A stretch of 64,000 nt of DNA. Source: an uncultured Candidatus Binatia bacterium (GTDB lineage Bacteria > Desulfobacterota > Binatia > Bin18). How positions within the stretch are numbered: position 1 is the stretch's first letter; the number at the start of each line of letters is the position of its first letter. Below the pieces are notes generated by a model, which saw nothing but the letters and a program-made list of their open reading frames with translations, did no database searches and was not told where the DNA came from. Location of the stretch: assembly GCA_958296235.1 (NCBI GenBank), contig OY282457.1, positions 4,149,338 through 4,213,337 of the forward strand, given 5' to 3'. The translations under genes and the position numbers were made by a program. Below, in pieces: positions 50,249 through 59,916 of this stretch.

Positions 50249-51127
50249 TTAATCCGCCCGTTCCAAGGCCGTCCTTACCGCCCGACGGGTAAACACCCGG
50301 ACCATCTCCCGTTTGTAGTCCGCATCGGCGTGCAACTCTGCGACCGGGTCGTGAGCCGACTCATACGCGGCAGCCGCAACCGCCTCAACAAAGGCGTCGT
50401 TTACGACCGTACCCGTCAGCGTATCCTCGATAGCGGTCAAACGCACCGGGACGGGGGCTGCGCCACAGATGCCGACGCGGATGGACCGACAGGTTCTATC
50501 CGGGTTGAGCCGAAGGCATGCGCCAACGCCGACAATGGCAAAGCCGCCTTCTACCCTGGTGAACTTCACGTAGGCCGTCCCAGTGTCCGGGGACAGGGCC
50601 GGGACGCGAATTTCGGTCAGGACCTCATCCGCGCTCAGACTCGTCGTCATATAATCAACAAAGACGTCGTGGGCGGCAACGGTTCGCTCTCCATGTGGGC
50701 TGACAATCTGACAGGCTGCACCAAGCAGGACGAGTACGGGCGGATAGTCAGCCGCGGGATCGAAATGGCCAATCGCGCCGCCCACCGTCCCCCGGTTGCG
50801 AACCTGGACATCACCAATACAGGCTGCGGTCTCGCTGAGAATCGGACAGTGGGCTTGCACGACCTCGGACTCGGCCAGGGCATGATGGGTCGTCCCCGCT
50901 CCGATGGCGAGCATATCTCCGTCCCGGCGAATAGCGTCGAGACCGGCAACATGGTTGAGGCTGATGATATGGGCCGGCGCGATCAGGCCGAGGTTCAGGC
51001 TTGGCAGCAGCGACTGCCCCCCGGCCAGCAGCTTGGCGTCTTCGCCGTTTTGTACGCACTGGGATAAGAGACGGACAGCCGCGTCGATCGAGTGCGGCCT
51101 GTGAAGCTGAAAGGGCGCGCGTATCAT
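50249..51127 (-). CDS. Molybdenum hydroxylase FAD subunit (CoxM type)
   Basis: 292-residue FAD-binding domain of the CoxM/XdhB family: FQLHRPHSIDAAVRLL, FAD pyrophosphate motif AKLLAGGQSLLPSLN, the second motif TVGGAIGHFDPAADYP and the C-terminal VRVFTRRAVRTAL helix. It passes electrons from the 2Fe-2S subunit to the final acceptor. It is coupled to the large subunit by an ATGA overlap at 51124-51127. Confidence 0.92.
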   Translation of the reverse strand: MIRAPFQLHRPHSIDAAVRLLSQCVQNGEDAKLLAGGQSLLPSLNLGLIAPAHIISLNHVAGLDAIRRDGDMLAIGAGTTHHALAESEVVQAHCPILSETAACIGDVQVRNRGTVGGAIGHFDPAADYPPVLVLLGAACQIVSPHGERTVAAHDVFVDYMTTSLSADEVLTEIRVPALSPDTGTAYVKFTRVEGGFAIVGVGACLRLNPDRTCRSIRVGICGAAPVPVRLTAIEDTLTGTVVNDAFVEAVAAAAYESAHDPVAELHADADYKREMVRVFTRRAVRTALERAD

Positions 51128-53517
51128 GCGTCCGCCCCTCCGCTATTGTCATGCCTGGTCGCGTGAATCATGCGCCAGACGCGTTGAGGCGTGAGCGGGG
51201 TGGCGTGAATTGTCACCCCAAAGGGGGTGAGGGCGTTTTCCACCGCGCTGACGATGGTCCCAAATGGGCTGGACACGCCGGACTCGCCGGCGCCTTTGGC
51301 GCCGAGGGGCGTAAACGGGCTCGGGACTTCCTGGTGGTGAATCTCAACACTCGGCACTTCCACCGCGGTAGGCAGGGTATAGTCCATGAACGTCCCGGTC
51401 TGGAGCTGGCCGTTGTCATCATAGCTGAGCTGCTCATAGATCAGACCGCCGAGTCCCTGCGCCACCGCGCCCTGAAATTGGCCCTCAACCAATAAGGGAT
51501 TAATGACTGTACCGCAGTCGTGGACGGTCACATAGCGCAGCAGGGTGATGACGCCGGTTTCAACATCCACCTCAACCACGGCCACACAGGCCGCATAGGG
51601 ATAGGACGGATAGGTGTTGATCCGGCCTTTGTCATCCGGCACGTGGTGGATATTGCCCATGCGGAAATAGCGCGTGGACTCCAACCCCGGTTCCATATCA
51701 AAGGCGTGATGATCGAACGCGCGTTTGTGGATATACTCGGCAACAGCGTTGAATGCGACCTCCCGGTCAGCCTGCCCCTTGACGCGGATGCGGCCCTGTT
51801 CACAGTCCAGGTCTTCCGGCGTCGATTGCAACATGCTCGCCGCGACCCGCAGCACCTTATGGTGCACTTCCCGAGCCGCATACAGCGAAGCGGAGCCCCC
51901 CATGAACAGGCTCCGCGAACTCCAATTGCCCAACCCGTACGGGCAGGCCTGGGTATCGCCCTGTATGACCCTGACGGCGCTGAGCGGTACGCCCAGGGCA
52001 TCTGCCACAATCTGGGCAATGCCGGTTTCATTACCCGAACCGGGCGAGGTGACACCGGTCAGGACGGTGACTTGTCCACTCGGGCTGACGCGGACGGTTG
52101 CGCCTTCATAGCCGCCGATAAAAGAGTCGGGGATGCAGCCTCCTTCAGGCGTTAATTCAAAGCCCACGCCTATACCAATATAGCGGCCCTGGGCGCGGAG
52201 GCGCTGCTGTTCTTCGGCAAAATCGTGGTAGCCGGCCTTGTCCATGACGGCCTGCAACGCCTTGGCATAATCGCCGCTGTCCAGGGTGGCCCCCGAGATT
52301 TGGGTGTAAGGAAACTCGTCTTTAGGTACAAAGTTCTTGAGCCGTACCGCGGCGCGGTCCATCTGGACCGTATCGGCCACACGGTCCATGACGCGATCCA
52401 TGAGAAACGAGGCGGCCTCCTTGCCAAACCCACGATACGCGTTCCAGGGGCCCTTGTTGGTCACCACGATGGATAAATCCACCTCACAGTTCGGGATTTT
52501 GTACGGGCCGGGCACGACAAAGGAGGCCACATAGGACATGCCCCAACCGCCCACCGCGGCCAGGGCCCCGACATCGCCAATGATGCGAACTTTGAGGCCG
52601 ACCACGGTTCCGTCGGCCTGACAGGCGACCGAGAATTTGAGGGTTTGCTCGCGAGCGTGACCGCCGGCCATCAAATGTTCGGTGCGCTCCTCGATCCATT
52701 TGACTGGCCTGCCGGTCCGTTTCGACAGCAGGCAGGCCAACGGGTCTTCCTGATAGGTCGGAATCTTGACTCCAAACGCACCCCCCACCTGGGGCTGAAT
52801 CACCTGGATATCGTTCTCATCCATATTTAAGGTGTTGGCCAAGGTTGTGCGCAGGGGATGGGGCGCTTGGGTGGAGACCCACAAGGTCAGGTGTTCAGCG
52901 CGGTCGTCATAATGAGCCAGGGCCGCGCGCGGTTCCAGCGGCGTGGCCGTATGCCGGTGCAGGCGGAGGGTATCGTCCAGGATATGGTCGGCGTTGGCAA
53001 AGGCCGGCTCAACATCGCCGCCCTGAAAGCGGACGTGCATCAGTTCATTGGTTTCCCACTCAGGGTAGAGCAGGGGGGAATCCGGCTCCAGAGCCCGTTC
53101 GGCGTCGATGACCACCGGCAGGTCTGCGTACTCGACTTCGATAAGACCAGCCGCCTCGGTCGCGGCGTGTCTGGTGTCGGCAACCACCGCGGCCACCGGC
53201 GTTCCGACATAATGCACCCGGTCAATCGCCAGACAGTAGATGTCGGTCGTTTTTCCCCCAAAGGCGCTGGGGTTTAACGTGTGCGGAATGGGCTGGCTCC
53301 ACTGCTGGATATCTGTCCCGGTGACAACGATGCGCACGCCTGGGTGTTGCTGCGCCGCGCTGGTGTCGATGCTGAGAATCCGGGCGTGGGCATAGGGGCT
53401 GCGGACAACGGTCATATAGCCCATGTCCGGCAGACTCACGTCTGCGGTGTATTGTCCCTTGCCGGCCACGAGTCTGGTATCCAGGATGCCACTGACCGCA
53501 CTGCCGATATATGCCAT
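51124..53517 (-). CDS. Molybdenum hydroxylase large subunit (XDH/CoxL family)
   Basis: 797 residues with the two lobes of the xanthine dehydrogenase / CO dehydrogenase large subunit: RLVAGKGQYTADVSLPDMGYMTVVRSPYAHARI at the start, QPQVGGAFGVK, the Mo-site region AYRGFGKEAASFLMDRVMD and GSGNETGIAQIVADAL, and the C-terminal AKGAGESGVSSPFGTIVSAV with the catalytic Glu motif (GAGE). CO dehydrogenase has AYRCSFR at the Mo-Cu site, which is not the case here, so it is a form-II or aldehyde/N-heterocycle hydroxylase. ATG 53517 is chosen because MAYIGSAVSG aligns with family starts. Confidence 0.9.
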   Translation of the reverse strand: MAYIGSAVSGILDTRLVAGKGQYTADVSLPDMGYMTVVRSPYAHARILSIDTSAAQQHPGVRIVVTGTDIQQWSQPIPHTLNPSAFGGKTTDIYCLAIDRVHYVGTPVAAVVADTRHAATEAAGLIEVEYADLPVVIDAERALEPDSPLLYPEWETNELMHVRFQGGDVEPAFANADHILDDTLRLHRHTATPLEPRAALAHYDDRAEHLTLWVSTQAPHPLRTTLANTLNMDENDIQVIQPQVGGAFGVKIPTYQEDPLACLLSKRTGRPVKWIEERTEHLMAGGHAREQTLKFSVACQADGTVVGLKVRIIGDVGALAAVGGWGMSYVASFVVPGPYKIPNCEVDLSIVVTNKGPWNAYRGFGKEAASFLMDRVMDRVADTVQMDRAAVRLKNFVPKDEFPYTQISGATLDSGDYAKALQAVMDKAGYHDFAEEQQRLRAQGRYIGIGVGFELTPEGGCIPDSFIGGYEGATVRVSPSGQVTVLTGVTSPGSGNETGIAQIVADALGVPLSAVRVIQGDTQACPYGLGNWSSRSLFMGGSASLYAAREVHHKVLRVAASMLQSTPEDLDCEQGRIRVKGQADREVAFNAVAEYIHKRAFDHHAFDMEPGLESTRYFRMGNIHHVPDDKGRINTYPSYPYAACVAVVEVDVETGVITLLRYVTVHDCGTVINPLLVEGQFQGAVAQGLGGLIYEQLSYDDNGQLQTGTFMDYTLPTAVEVPSVEIHHQEVPSPFTPLGAKGAGESGVSSPFGTIVSAVENALTPFGVTIHATPLTPQRVWRMIHATRHDNSGGADA

Positions 53518-53628
53518 ATTCAGGAGTCTCTTTTCGTTGCTGGTCTGACCGGAACCTACCGCTGGGAGGTTCTCGGTGTCAATGCTATAGGAGGTGGATA
53601 CACACGCAGCAAGGCTGAGGAGAAGCGC

Positions 53629-54771
53629 ATGCCAACCCAAGTCGCAGAAATATTCGGCATTGAATACCCTATTTTTGCCTTCACGCACTGCCGCGACGTT
53701 GTTGTCGCCGTCAGTAAAGCTGGTGGACTCGGCGTGCTGGGGGCAGCGATTCACACGGATGAACGCCTGGAAATCGATCTGCAATGGATAGACGCTCAAC
53801 TCGGCGACATTCCGTATGGCGTGGACCTGATGATGCCCTCAAATTACGTGGGTGCCGCAACCGGCGGGATGGAGCACAAGGCGCTCCGGGAGTACATCCC
53901 GGACGAGCATCGGCAGTTCGTCGAGAAGCTGCTGGCCGACGCCGGGGTGCCCGAGTTGCCGGACCATCTGACCGCCTCCAAAAAGGAACGTGGCTTACGC
54001 TATTCCCAGAAACAGGCCAAAGGTATTGTGGATATTGCCTTTGCCCACAAGGCCAGGTTTCTGGTAAGCGCGCTCGGCACGCCGCCGGATTGGGTGACTG
54101 AGGCGGCCCATGCGCGCGGTCTCTACGTTGGGGCGTTGGCTGGCAAGAAAAAGCACGCCGAGCGCCACAAAGCCGCGGGTGTGGACGTGATTATTGCCCA
54201 GTCCTACGAAGCCGGAGGACACACCGGAGAGATTGGCGGCATGGTGCTGATCCCGGAAATTGTGGATGCCGTCGCCCCGCTCCCGGTGCTGGGCGCCGGC
54301 GGCATAGGCAATGGCCGGCAGATGGCCGCCGCCCTGGCGCTCGGCGCCCAGGGCGTATGGTGCGGTTCGGTCTGGTTGACGACGGCCGAGTCCGAGTTGG
54401 ACCGGATGGCCAGGCAAAAGCTGCTGGCCGCGGGGACGGATGATACGGCGCGAACCCGGTCCATGACGGGCAAGCACGCCCGTTTTTTACGCTCCGCATG
54501 GACCGAGGCTTGGGATCGGTCCGACACCCCGGACCCTCTCAAAACTCCCCTCCAAAGCGTTCTGAATTATCATTCCCTACGCCGCATCGACCATGCCATG
54601 AAGGCCCCCGGCATCACCTCGGAGTCCGGGGCGTATCAGCTGTACTCCTACCCTGCCGGACAGGGTATCGGCGCGCAAAACAGCGTGCGGGCCACCCGCG
54701 ATGTCGTGCGGGAAATGGTGGAGGGCTATGTCGAAGCTATCGCCAGATTGAACGAACAGCTTGAGGGCTAG
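53629..54771 (+). CDS. Nitronate monooxygenase (NMO family flavoprotein)
   Basis: 380 residues, TIM barrel with FMN. EIFGIEYPIFAFTHCRDVVVAVSKAGGLGVLG is the conserved start, then VDVIIAQSYEAGGHTGEIGG (GGH flavin motif) and LPVLGAGGIGNGRQMAAALALGAQGVWCGSVWL. The family oxidises nitronates or acts as enoyl reductase in polyketide clusters. It is transcribed divergently from the Mo-hydroxylase operon. GAGGAGAAGC precedes the ATG. Confidence 0.88.
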   Translation: MPTQVAEIFGIEYPIFAFTHCRDVVVAVSKAGGLGVLGAAIHTDERLEIDLQWIDAQLGDIPYGVDLMMPSNYVGAATGGMEHKALREYIPDEHRQFVEKLLADAGVPELPDHLTASKKERGLRYSQKQAKGIVDIAFAHKARFLVSALGTPPDWVTEAAHARGLYVGALAGKKKHAERHKAAGVDVIIAQSYEAGGHTGEIGGMVLIPEIVDAVAPLPVLGAGGIGNGRQMAAALALGAQGVWCGSVWLTTAESELDRMARQKLLAAGTDDTARTRSMTGKHARFLRSAWTEAWDRSDTPDPLKTPLQSVLNYHSLRRIDHAMKAPGITSESGAYQLYSYPAGQGIGAQNSVRATRDVVREMVEGYVEAIARLNEQLEG

Positions 54772-54797
54772 GCGGTTGCAGTCCTCACTCGCGCATC

Positions 54798-55877
54798 TCA
54801 ATACTTGCGCATCACCAATTCGGCAAACTCCGTCAGCATCTCCCGGTTTGTCTCGGTTGGAGGCAGGACGGTCAACTCGCGCATGCCGGCTTTTTCTGCC
54901 GCGCGGATGCGTTCGATAATCTCCTCCGGCGTGCCCACCAGACTCGTGCCCTGAATCGCCTTGGGGGTCACAAAGCGCCGCTCGGCCGGTACCAGATAGG
55001 TGCTGTGGCCGTCGTGGAGTTGGAGATAGCGTTTGTCGGCCGGGGTCTGCATCTGACCGACATAGGCGCAGTACTCCTCCCAGGTGTCCGCAAACGCCGG
55101 CGGGATGACTTCCTCGTTCTTGGTCAACTGATAGACCTCATACACAAAATGGAGCGCCGTGGTGACCCAGGCCCCACAGGCGTCGATGACCCGATCCGAT
55201 TCCAGGGTTTCGCCCGGACGCAGAATCACGGCAGCGGTGACGGCAGAAACATGAAAAGGGTCCGGCAGGCTGCGCCCGGCCTTGGCCGCTCCTGCCCGGA
55301 TCAACTGCAAATGACTGCTCAGGACGCTGGTATCTTCGTAGAGCAGGGTCGTGACGCCATCCCCGAATTCACCGGTGAGGCCGAGCGCCCGTGGTCCGTT
55401 GGCGGCAACATAAATCGGAATGGGGTCTTCCAGATTGATAAAGCGCAGGTCCTGGTGGAGAAAGCGTATCGCGCGCGTGGTGTCACCCAGCGTGTAGTCA
55501 ACCTCTTCCCCGCGCAGGAGCGTGCGCACAACGCGCAGATACTCACGGAAGGGTTTGATGCGCATGGGCTTCATACCCATGACGCGCATGGCCGTATGAC
55601 CGGTCCCGATACCGAGGAAGACCCGACCCGGCGCAATCTGGTTAATCGAGGCAATGGCATGGGCCGTGACCGGAGCAATGCGGCTGCCGGGAATCGAGAC
55701 CCCGCTGCCAATATGAATCCGCGAGGTATGATGCGCGGCCAGAGCCAGGGTGGCATAGCAGTCCGACCAGATCATCTGGGAGTCCGGTATCCAGGCGCGC
55801 TCATAGCCCAGGTTCTCGGCGTCTTTCACCAATTGCCAGTCATCGATGCGGGTGGGAAAGATAATACCAAACTGCAT
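54798..55877 (-). CDS. LLM class flavin/F420-dependent oxidoreductase
   Basis: 359-residue luciferase-like barrel: MQFGIIFPTRIDDWQLVKDAENLGYERAWIPD, GIGTGHTAMRVMGMKPMR, then IPIYVAANGPRALGLTGEFGDGV and GTPEEIIERIRAAEKAGMREL. The motifs are those of F420-dependent or FMN-dependent members such as F420-linked dehydrogenases; the substrate is unknown. It converges with the nitronate monooxygenase gene, with 26 bases between the stops. Confidence 0.9.
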   Translation of the reverse strand: MQFGIIFPTRIDDWQLVKDAENLGYERAWIPDSQMIWSDCYATLALAAHHTSRIHIGSGVSIPGSRIAPVTAHAIASINQIAPGRVFLGIGTGHTAMRVMGMKPMRIKPFREYLRVVRTLLRGEEVDYTLGDTTRAIRFLHQDLRFINLEDPIPIYVAANGPRALGLTGEFGDGVTTLLYEDTSVLSSHLQLIRAGAAKAGRSLPDPFHVSAVTAAVILRPGETLESDRVIDACGAWVTTALHFVYEVYQLTKNEEVIPPAFADTWEEYCAYVGQMQTPADKRYLQLHDGHSTYLVPAERRFVTPKAIQGTSLVGTPEEIIERIRAAEKAGMRELTVLPPTETNREMLTEFAELVMRKY

Positions 55878-56129
55878 GCGTCCTCTTTTCCTCGTCTTAG
55901 AATTCTATTGTTGACATTTCTTCGTATATTCTGCATCTTCACGTCCATCAACATCAGGCAAAGAACCCGTTGAGTCGGGTCGCCTGCTGAATATAACAAC
56001 CACCATTCGGCGCGGGAGTCGCGACCCGCGCTGTGGTGAATACGCAGGACCTCACTCCATTTCTTTGCTGTGATGTTGATACGGCCCGGCACTCCTGCCG
56101 AGGCTGAATCGTTCCGCATAGGAGGAGAA

Positions 56130-56975
56130 ATGTCCCGTACTATTCTCATCATTGCCGCCGTGTTCCTGGCCTCTGTGGCTCACGCTGCTACCCTGGGAAT
56201 CCCTGGTCCAGGCACCACGCAATCCGGCGTTGGAGTTATTTCCGGCTGGAAATGCCGGGCCAATGGCCGCCTGACCATCCGCTTTGATGGCGGTAGTGCT
56301 GTTCCGCTCGTCTATGGCAGCGAGCGAGAGGACACTCGCCGTGCCTGTGGCGATACCAACAACGGCTTTGTCGCCATCTGGAATTGGGCAAAGCTGGACG
56401 ATGGGCGCCATACCGCTGTGGTGTACGACAATGGCGTGGAGTTCGACCGTGCAACGTTCACGGTTGTAACGACCGGAGTTGATTTCTTACGAGGTGTCAC
56501 CGGCTCGGGAACAGCAACCCTGAGCAATGGACAGCGAGCAACGCTGGAGTGGTCTGAAGCATCACAAAGCTTTGTGGCTACGGATTTTACTGCCTCTTCG
56601 GGTTCAGGCAGCGGCCTGTGTACTACAAAGACCGCTACGGTATACGATTCTCGTGGTTCCTTTGCCGACCCAGCAACTTGGGTTGTGACCAACCCCTGTG
56701 ACGGCGAGACGCTGGATATAGATATGACCCCACTCACATCCGGTGGGTTCTTCGCTTGCTCCACAAGACTTGCATTCGTCCAAGGCGGCGTTCAGTTTGA
56801 CTCTTCCCATTTTGATTGGTTCGATAGGAATGCGCTGGATAGCGTATGTGGTACAATATTGCCCGGTATCACGAAGCAAACCATTGTTGATGTTGGCGGG
56901 GAGACCACATCTCTGAATTTTTCACAGCCCTTCAAGGTGTATTACGATGGACAGCTCATATTCGAGTTTCCCTAA
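56130..56975 (+). CDS. Secreted protein carrying the giant-protein module
   Basis: 281 residues. Signal peptide (TILIIAAVFLASVAHA), then a module of about 125 residues homologous to the two C-terminal copies in the LRR protein at 1465: QSGVGVISGWKC, YGSEREDTRRACGDTNNGF, IWNWAKLDDGRHTAVVY, FTVVTTGVDFLRG and a closing LEWSEASQSFVATDF. A Ser/Gly linker (SSGSGSG) leads to a second unknown domain of about 120 residues with four Cys and short strands (TVYDSRGSFADPATWVV, FKVYYDGQLIFEF). GGAGGAG is near the ATG. The module may be a ligand-binding or cell-surface attachment unit. Confidence 0.75.
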   Translation: MSRTILIIAAVFLASVAHAATLGIPGPGTTQSGVGVISGWKCRANGRLTIRFDGGSAVPLVYGSEREDTRRACGDTNNGFVAIWNWAKLDDGRHTAVVYDNGVEFDRATFTVVTTGVDFLRGVTGSGTATLSNGQRATLEWSEASQSFVATDFTASSGSGSGLCTTKTATVYDSRGSFADPATWVVTNPCDGETLDIDMTPLTSGGFFACSTRLAFVQGGVQFDSSHFDWFDRNALDSVCGTILPGITKQTIVDVGGETTSLNFSQPFKVYYDGQLIFEFP

Positions 56976-57103
56976 CAAGCGATTGGATTGCTAAATTGGG
57001 ACCTTAAAAGAGGAAATTCTGTTAATTTTTTATATAAAAATCTAAACCTGTTTACCGTCTTGGCTAAACAAAATCCTCAGTACGGCTGCTGGAGGTCTCG
57101 CAC

Positions 57104-57670
57104 ATGCGCCCTAGCATTTTAGAGTACCTTGTATGGCTCTTTCAGCCATTTTTTCGCTGGTGGTGGGCCGCAGTATCCGGCACTGCGTCAATCGTTGCTC
57201 TTTGGGGAACGCCACAATCTGGTGTAACTCTCCCCAATACAATAGCCGCAATAATGGTTCTCGCCATTTTTGTGCTGTTCTTTCTAGTCCTTTCAGTACT
57301 GGAGCAAGGCTGGTCTCTCTACTGGGATCGAAGGGATCGAAATCGTTCGCTGGAGGTCGTATCGATCAGTAGAGCTAAAGACAAAGACTTTGATGCCGAC
57401 TTGGTATTCGTCATAAGTGGATATTTGCAGGAGAGTATTGGGACGCTTGTTGAGATTCGTAGACTGTTAGAGGATATCGAAGTGACATTCGCTATCGTTC
57501 GAGTAGTTAGGACAACGGAAAAGGGATACTACCTGGCGGTCCCAATATGGATATCTCCAGGACACCAAAAAGACTTTATGGATCACGAGTTTGCTCCTCG
57601 TACCTTGCGAGCCAAGACGACTCTTACCTATGATCGTGTATGGGAGGCATTCAATGAACGAGTTGAGTGA
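57104..57670 (+). CDS. Two-TM membrane protein in a TIR module
   Basis: 188 residues. N-terminal membrane helices around residues 18-35 (FRWWWAAVSGTASIVALWG) and 46-70 (IAAIMVLAIFVLFFLVLSVL), then a cytosolic region with DFDADLVFVISGYLQESIG and LEVVSISRAKDKDFD. The family is not recognised. The stop overlaps the TIR protein start by 17 bases, and both genes are AT-richer than the surroundings. Such membrane partners in TIR operons often act in sensing or membrane disruption; this is inference. CTGGAGG precedes the ATG. Confidence 0.65.
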   Translation: MRPSILEYLVWLFQPFFRWWWAAVSGTASIVALWGTPQSGVTLPNTIAAIMVLAIFVLFFLVLSVLEQGWSLYWDRRDRNRSLEVVSISRAKDKDFDADLVFVISGYLQESIGTLVEIRRLLEDIEVTFAIVRVVRTTEKGYYLAVPIWISPGHQKDFMDHEFAPRTLRAKTTLTYDRVWEAFNERVE

Positions 57671-58631
57671 AACGGGAACGAGCAAAAAGAGGATTTTTAT
57701 TAGCTACTCCCATGAAGATCTAGAATTCGTAAAACGGCTGGCAAAGGCCCTTCACAACGCTGGAGAGGAGGTGTGGTGGGACCGATGGGAAATCCTGGGT
57801 GGAGATTCCCTGATTCAAAAGATATTTGAGGAAGGATTGGCCCAAGCTGCTGCGTTCGTTGTCGTGCTTTCGTCGGAGAGTGTGAAATCCAAATGGGTTC
57901 GCCAAGAATTAGATGTGGCCACTGTCAGAAAAATTGAGGGAGTGACAAAGATCATTCCAGTAGTCAGAGACAACGTCGAGATTCCCACTGCCCTGCGATC
58001 TCTATTGCGTATAGATATGCGTCAAAACTTTGAGGAAGGGGTTCAAAGAATAATCAATTCTGTCCACGGCATAACAGATAAACCTAAACGATCTGCTCAA
58101 GAATCCATCGCTCTGTCACTGACTGAAAGCGTAGCAGGTCTTTCCTCCGGTGCCTCGACTGTTGGCCTTTTCGTCCTTCGCTTTGCTGATCTTGATAGTG
58201 GCGACGTATTTGCATTTTCTGGTCAAGACCTTAGCTCAGCGCTGAATCTTGATCCCCAAACGATAAACGACGCAGTTGATGAGTTGGAGGAGGTGGGGAT
58301 GGTACGAACGCTGAGAGCGTTGGGTACTGATCCATATGAATTCTATCAGGTGCAACCGACTTATGTACTCTACCGGGAATTCTCAGAACACCTTGATTAC
58401 AATCCTGAAGAGGATATCCAAATTACTGCCGCTGCTGTTGAGTCAGCTAAACAAATTCAGAGCCAACAATTGGCTGAGGGGACCGGCCTTTCGCCCGGTC
58501 GGCTCAATCGCGCTGTGGGGTATCTAGCTGACTACGGCGTTGTCGATAAGTCCCAGACAATAGGAACCTATCCATTCTCGTTTTCTTCTCTCATGGCAAC
58601 TCGGCGAACCCGTCAGTTTGTCTCAGGATAG
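57654..58631 (+). CDS. TIR-domain protein with winged-helix C-terminus
   Basis: 325 residues. The N-terminal TIR domain (about 11-140) has RIFISYSHEDLEFVKRLAKAL, WWDRWEILGGDSL and the probable catalytic Glu85 in SKWVRQELD, as in NADase or cyclising TIR effectors. The remainder (160-325) holds two helical, winged-helix-like segments (ALNLDPQTINDAVDELEEVG and AEGTGLSPGRLNRAVGYLADYGVV), which could bind DNA or a ligand. Start: ATG 57654 with TGGGAGG upstream. The gene is cotranscribed with the membrane protein; the pair sits in a low-GC island. Confidence 0.85.
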   Translation: MNELSETGTSKKRIFISYSHEDLEFVKRLAKALHNAGEEVWWDRWEILGGDSLIQKIFEEGLAQAAAFVVVLSSESVKSKWVRQELDVATVRKIEGVTKIIPVVRDNVEIPTALRSLLRIDMRQNFEEGVQRIINSVHGITDKPKRSAQESIALSLTESVAGLSSGASTVGLFVLRFADLDSGDVFAFSGQDLSSALNLDPQTINDAVDELEEVGMVRTLRALGTDPYEFYQVQPTYVLYREFSEHLDYNPEEDIQITAAAVESAKQIQSQQLAEGTGLSPGRLNRAVGYLADYGVVDKSQTIGTYPFSFSSLMATRRTRQFVSG

Positions 58632-58681
58632 GGAGTAGTCAAATATATTTTGATTAGATGTTCCCATTAAGAATATCCTCC

Positions 58682-59719
58682 TCAATACTCCACCGGGCGG
58701 ACCAGATTCGGCTCCAGCGTGCGTACGCTGGTTTGCCCGCACAAGGCCAGATTGGTTTCCAACTCGTCGCGGAATAGTTCAATTGTCCGGTGCACCCCGG
58801 CCGCGCCGTCCGCGGCCAGACCCCACAGCATGGGCCGACCCAGGGCAACCAGGTTTGCGCCTGAGGCCAGGGCTTTAATAATGTCTGTGCCCCGCCGAAA
58901 GCCGCCATCAATCACGATCTGGGCTCTGCCCTCAACCGCCTCGACGATGTCCGGCAAGGCATCAATCGTTGCCAGGGTGGAATCGAGCTGACGCCCGCCG
59001 TGGTTCGAGACCCAGATGATTTCGGCTCCGACCTCAACTGAAAGCCGCGCATCTTCCGGGGTAAGAATACCTTTTAAGCCCAGCGGAACCGACAGGATGC
59101 TTTTGAGCCAGGCCACATCATCCCAGGTCAGGCGGGTCTGATAGTCGAACTCCGGGGGTTGCTCGTTGGGGGTGAGTGAGCGCGCTCCCTGCGGATCGAA
59201 ACGCAACTCAACGTCCCGCTCGCGGCGGCTATAGGTCTGCACGTCAACCGTCAGGCAGACGGCGTGATAGCCCGTAGCTTCCACCCGGGCGAGCAGGTCC
59301 CGGCACCAGGAACGCGGACCGCTCCAGTAGAGCTGATACATCAGGGGGCCGCGCGCCGCCTGGGCCAGGTCTTCGACCGACCAACCGGTGACACCACTCA
59401 CGAAGGCGAGGTTGCGGCTGGGACTTGCGCCACGCACCATTTCGAGGTCGCCTTCTGGATGAAAGAGCGCCAGACTGCCCATTGGCGCGATGGCAAAGGG
59501 GGTGGGCAGTTCAAGTCCCAGAAAGGTCGTGCTGATATCGATATGGCGGACATCGCGCAGCACCCGCTGGCGGATGGCCAAGCGCTTGAGCGCCCGGCGG
59601 TTGCGCCGGCGCGTGGTTTCCGTTTCCGCGCCCCCAGCGCCAAACGCCCACGGTCCGGGCGGCAGCATGGTTTTTGCGGCGCGGCGAATTTCGCGCAAGG
59701 TCATAAAGCGGTGTGGCAT
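58682..59719 (-). CDS. FMN-dependent alpha-hydroxy-acid oxidase
   Basis: 345 residues of the L-lactate/glycolate/mandelate oxidase barrel: RAAKTMLPPGPWAFGAGGAETETT, PTPFAIAPMGSLALFHPEG, LTVDVQTYSRRERDV, IIWVSNHGGRQLDST (catalytic His in SNHGGRQ), and IVIDGGFRRGTDIIKALASGANLVALGRP for the FMN phosphate site. It oxidises an L-2-hydroxy acid, with O2 or quinone as acceptor. ATG 59719 with AAAGGA upstream is chosen over an upstream start. Confidence 0.92.
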   Translation of the reverse strand: MPHRFMTLREIRRAAKTMLPPGPWAFGAGGAETETTRRRNRRALKRLAIRQRVLRDVRHIDISTTFLGLELPTPFAIAPMGSLALFHPEGDLEMVRGASPSRNLAFVSGVTGWSVEDLAQAARGPLMYQLYWSGPRSWCRDLLARVEATGYHAVCLTVDVQTYSRRERDVELRFDPQGARSLTPNEQPPEFDYQTRLTWDDVAWLKSILSVPLGLKGILTPEDARLSVEVGAEIIWVSNHGGRQLDSTLATIDALPDIVEAVEGRAQIVIDGGFRRGTDIIKALASGANLVALGRPMLWGLAADGAAGVHRTIELFRDELETNLALCGQTSVRTLEPNLVRPVEY

Positions 59720-59916
59720 GGCAGAGTCCTTTCGGGATGGCCCTTTTTTCTTTCCATACCACACTCTTGCTGAGGCTGCTGGGTCCTTTGGCTTTACTCG
59801 CTGGGCTCACTTTCCAAGGCGGGGGAAAGCGCGAGACGATCGGGTCGAGTCCGGTATGACGGAGGCGAAGTCAGGCGGCAAAGCGCGTACGCTCAGCCCT
59901 GGCGTATCAGGACAAC

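Noticed and set aside
51124-53517. Carbon monoxide dehydrogenase (CoxL form I)
   Set aside because: The active-site loop reads AYRGFGKEA, not the AYRCSFR of Mo-Cu CO dehydrogenase, so only the wider family can be assigned.
55911-55932. Promoter from TTGACA (55911) and TATATT
   Set aside because: The hexamers are only 8 bp apart; no correctly spaced -10 box was found.
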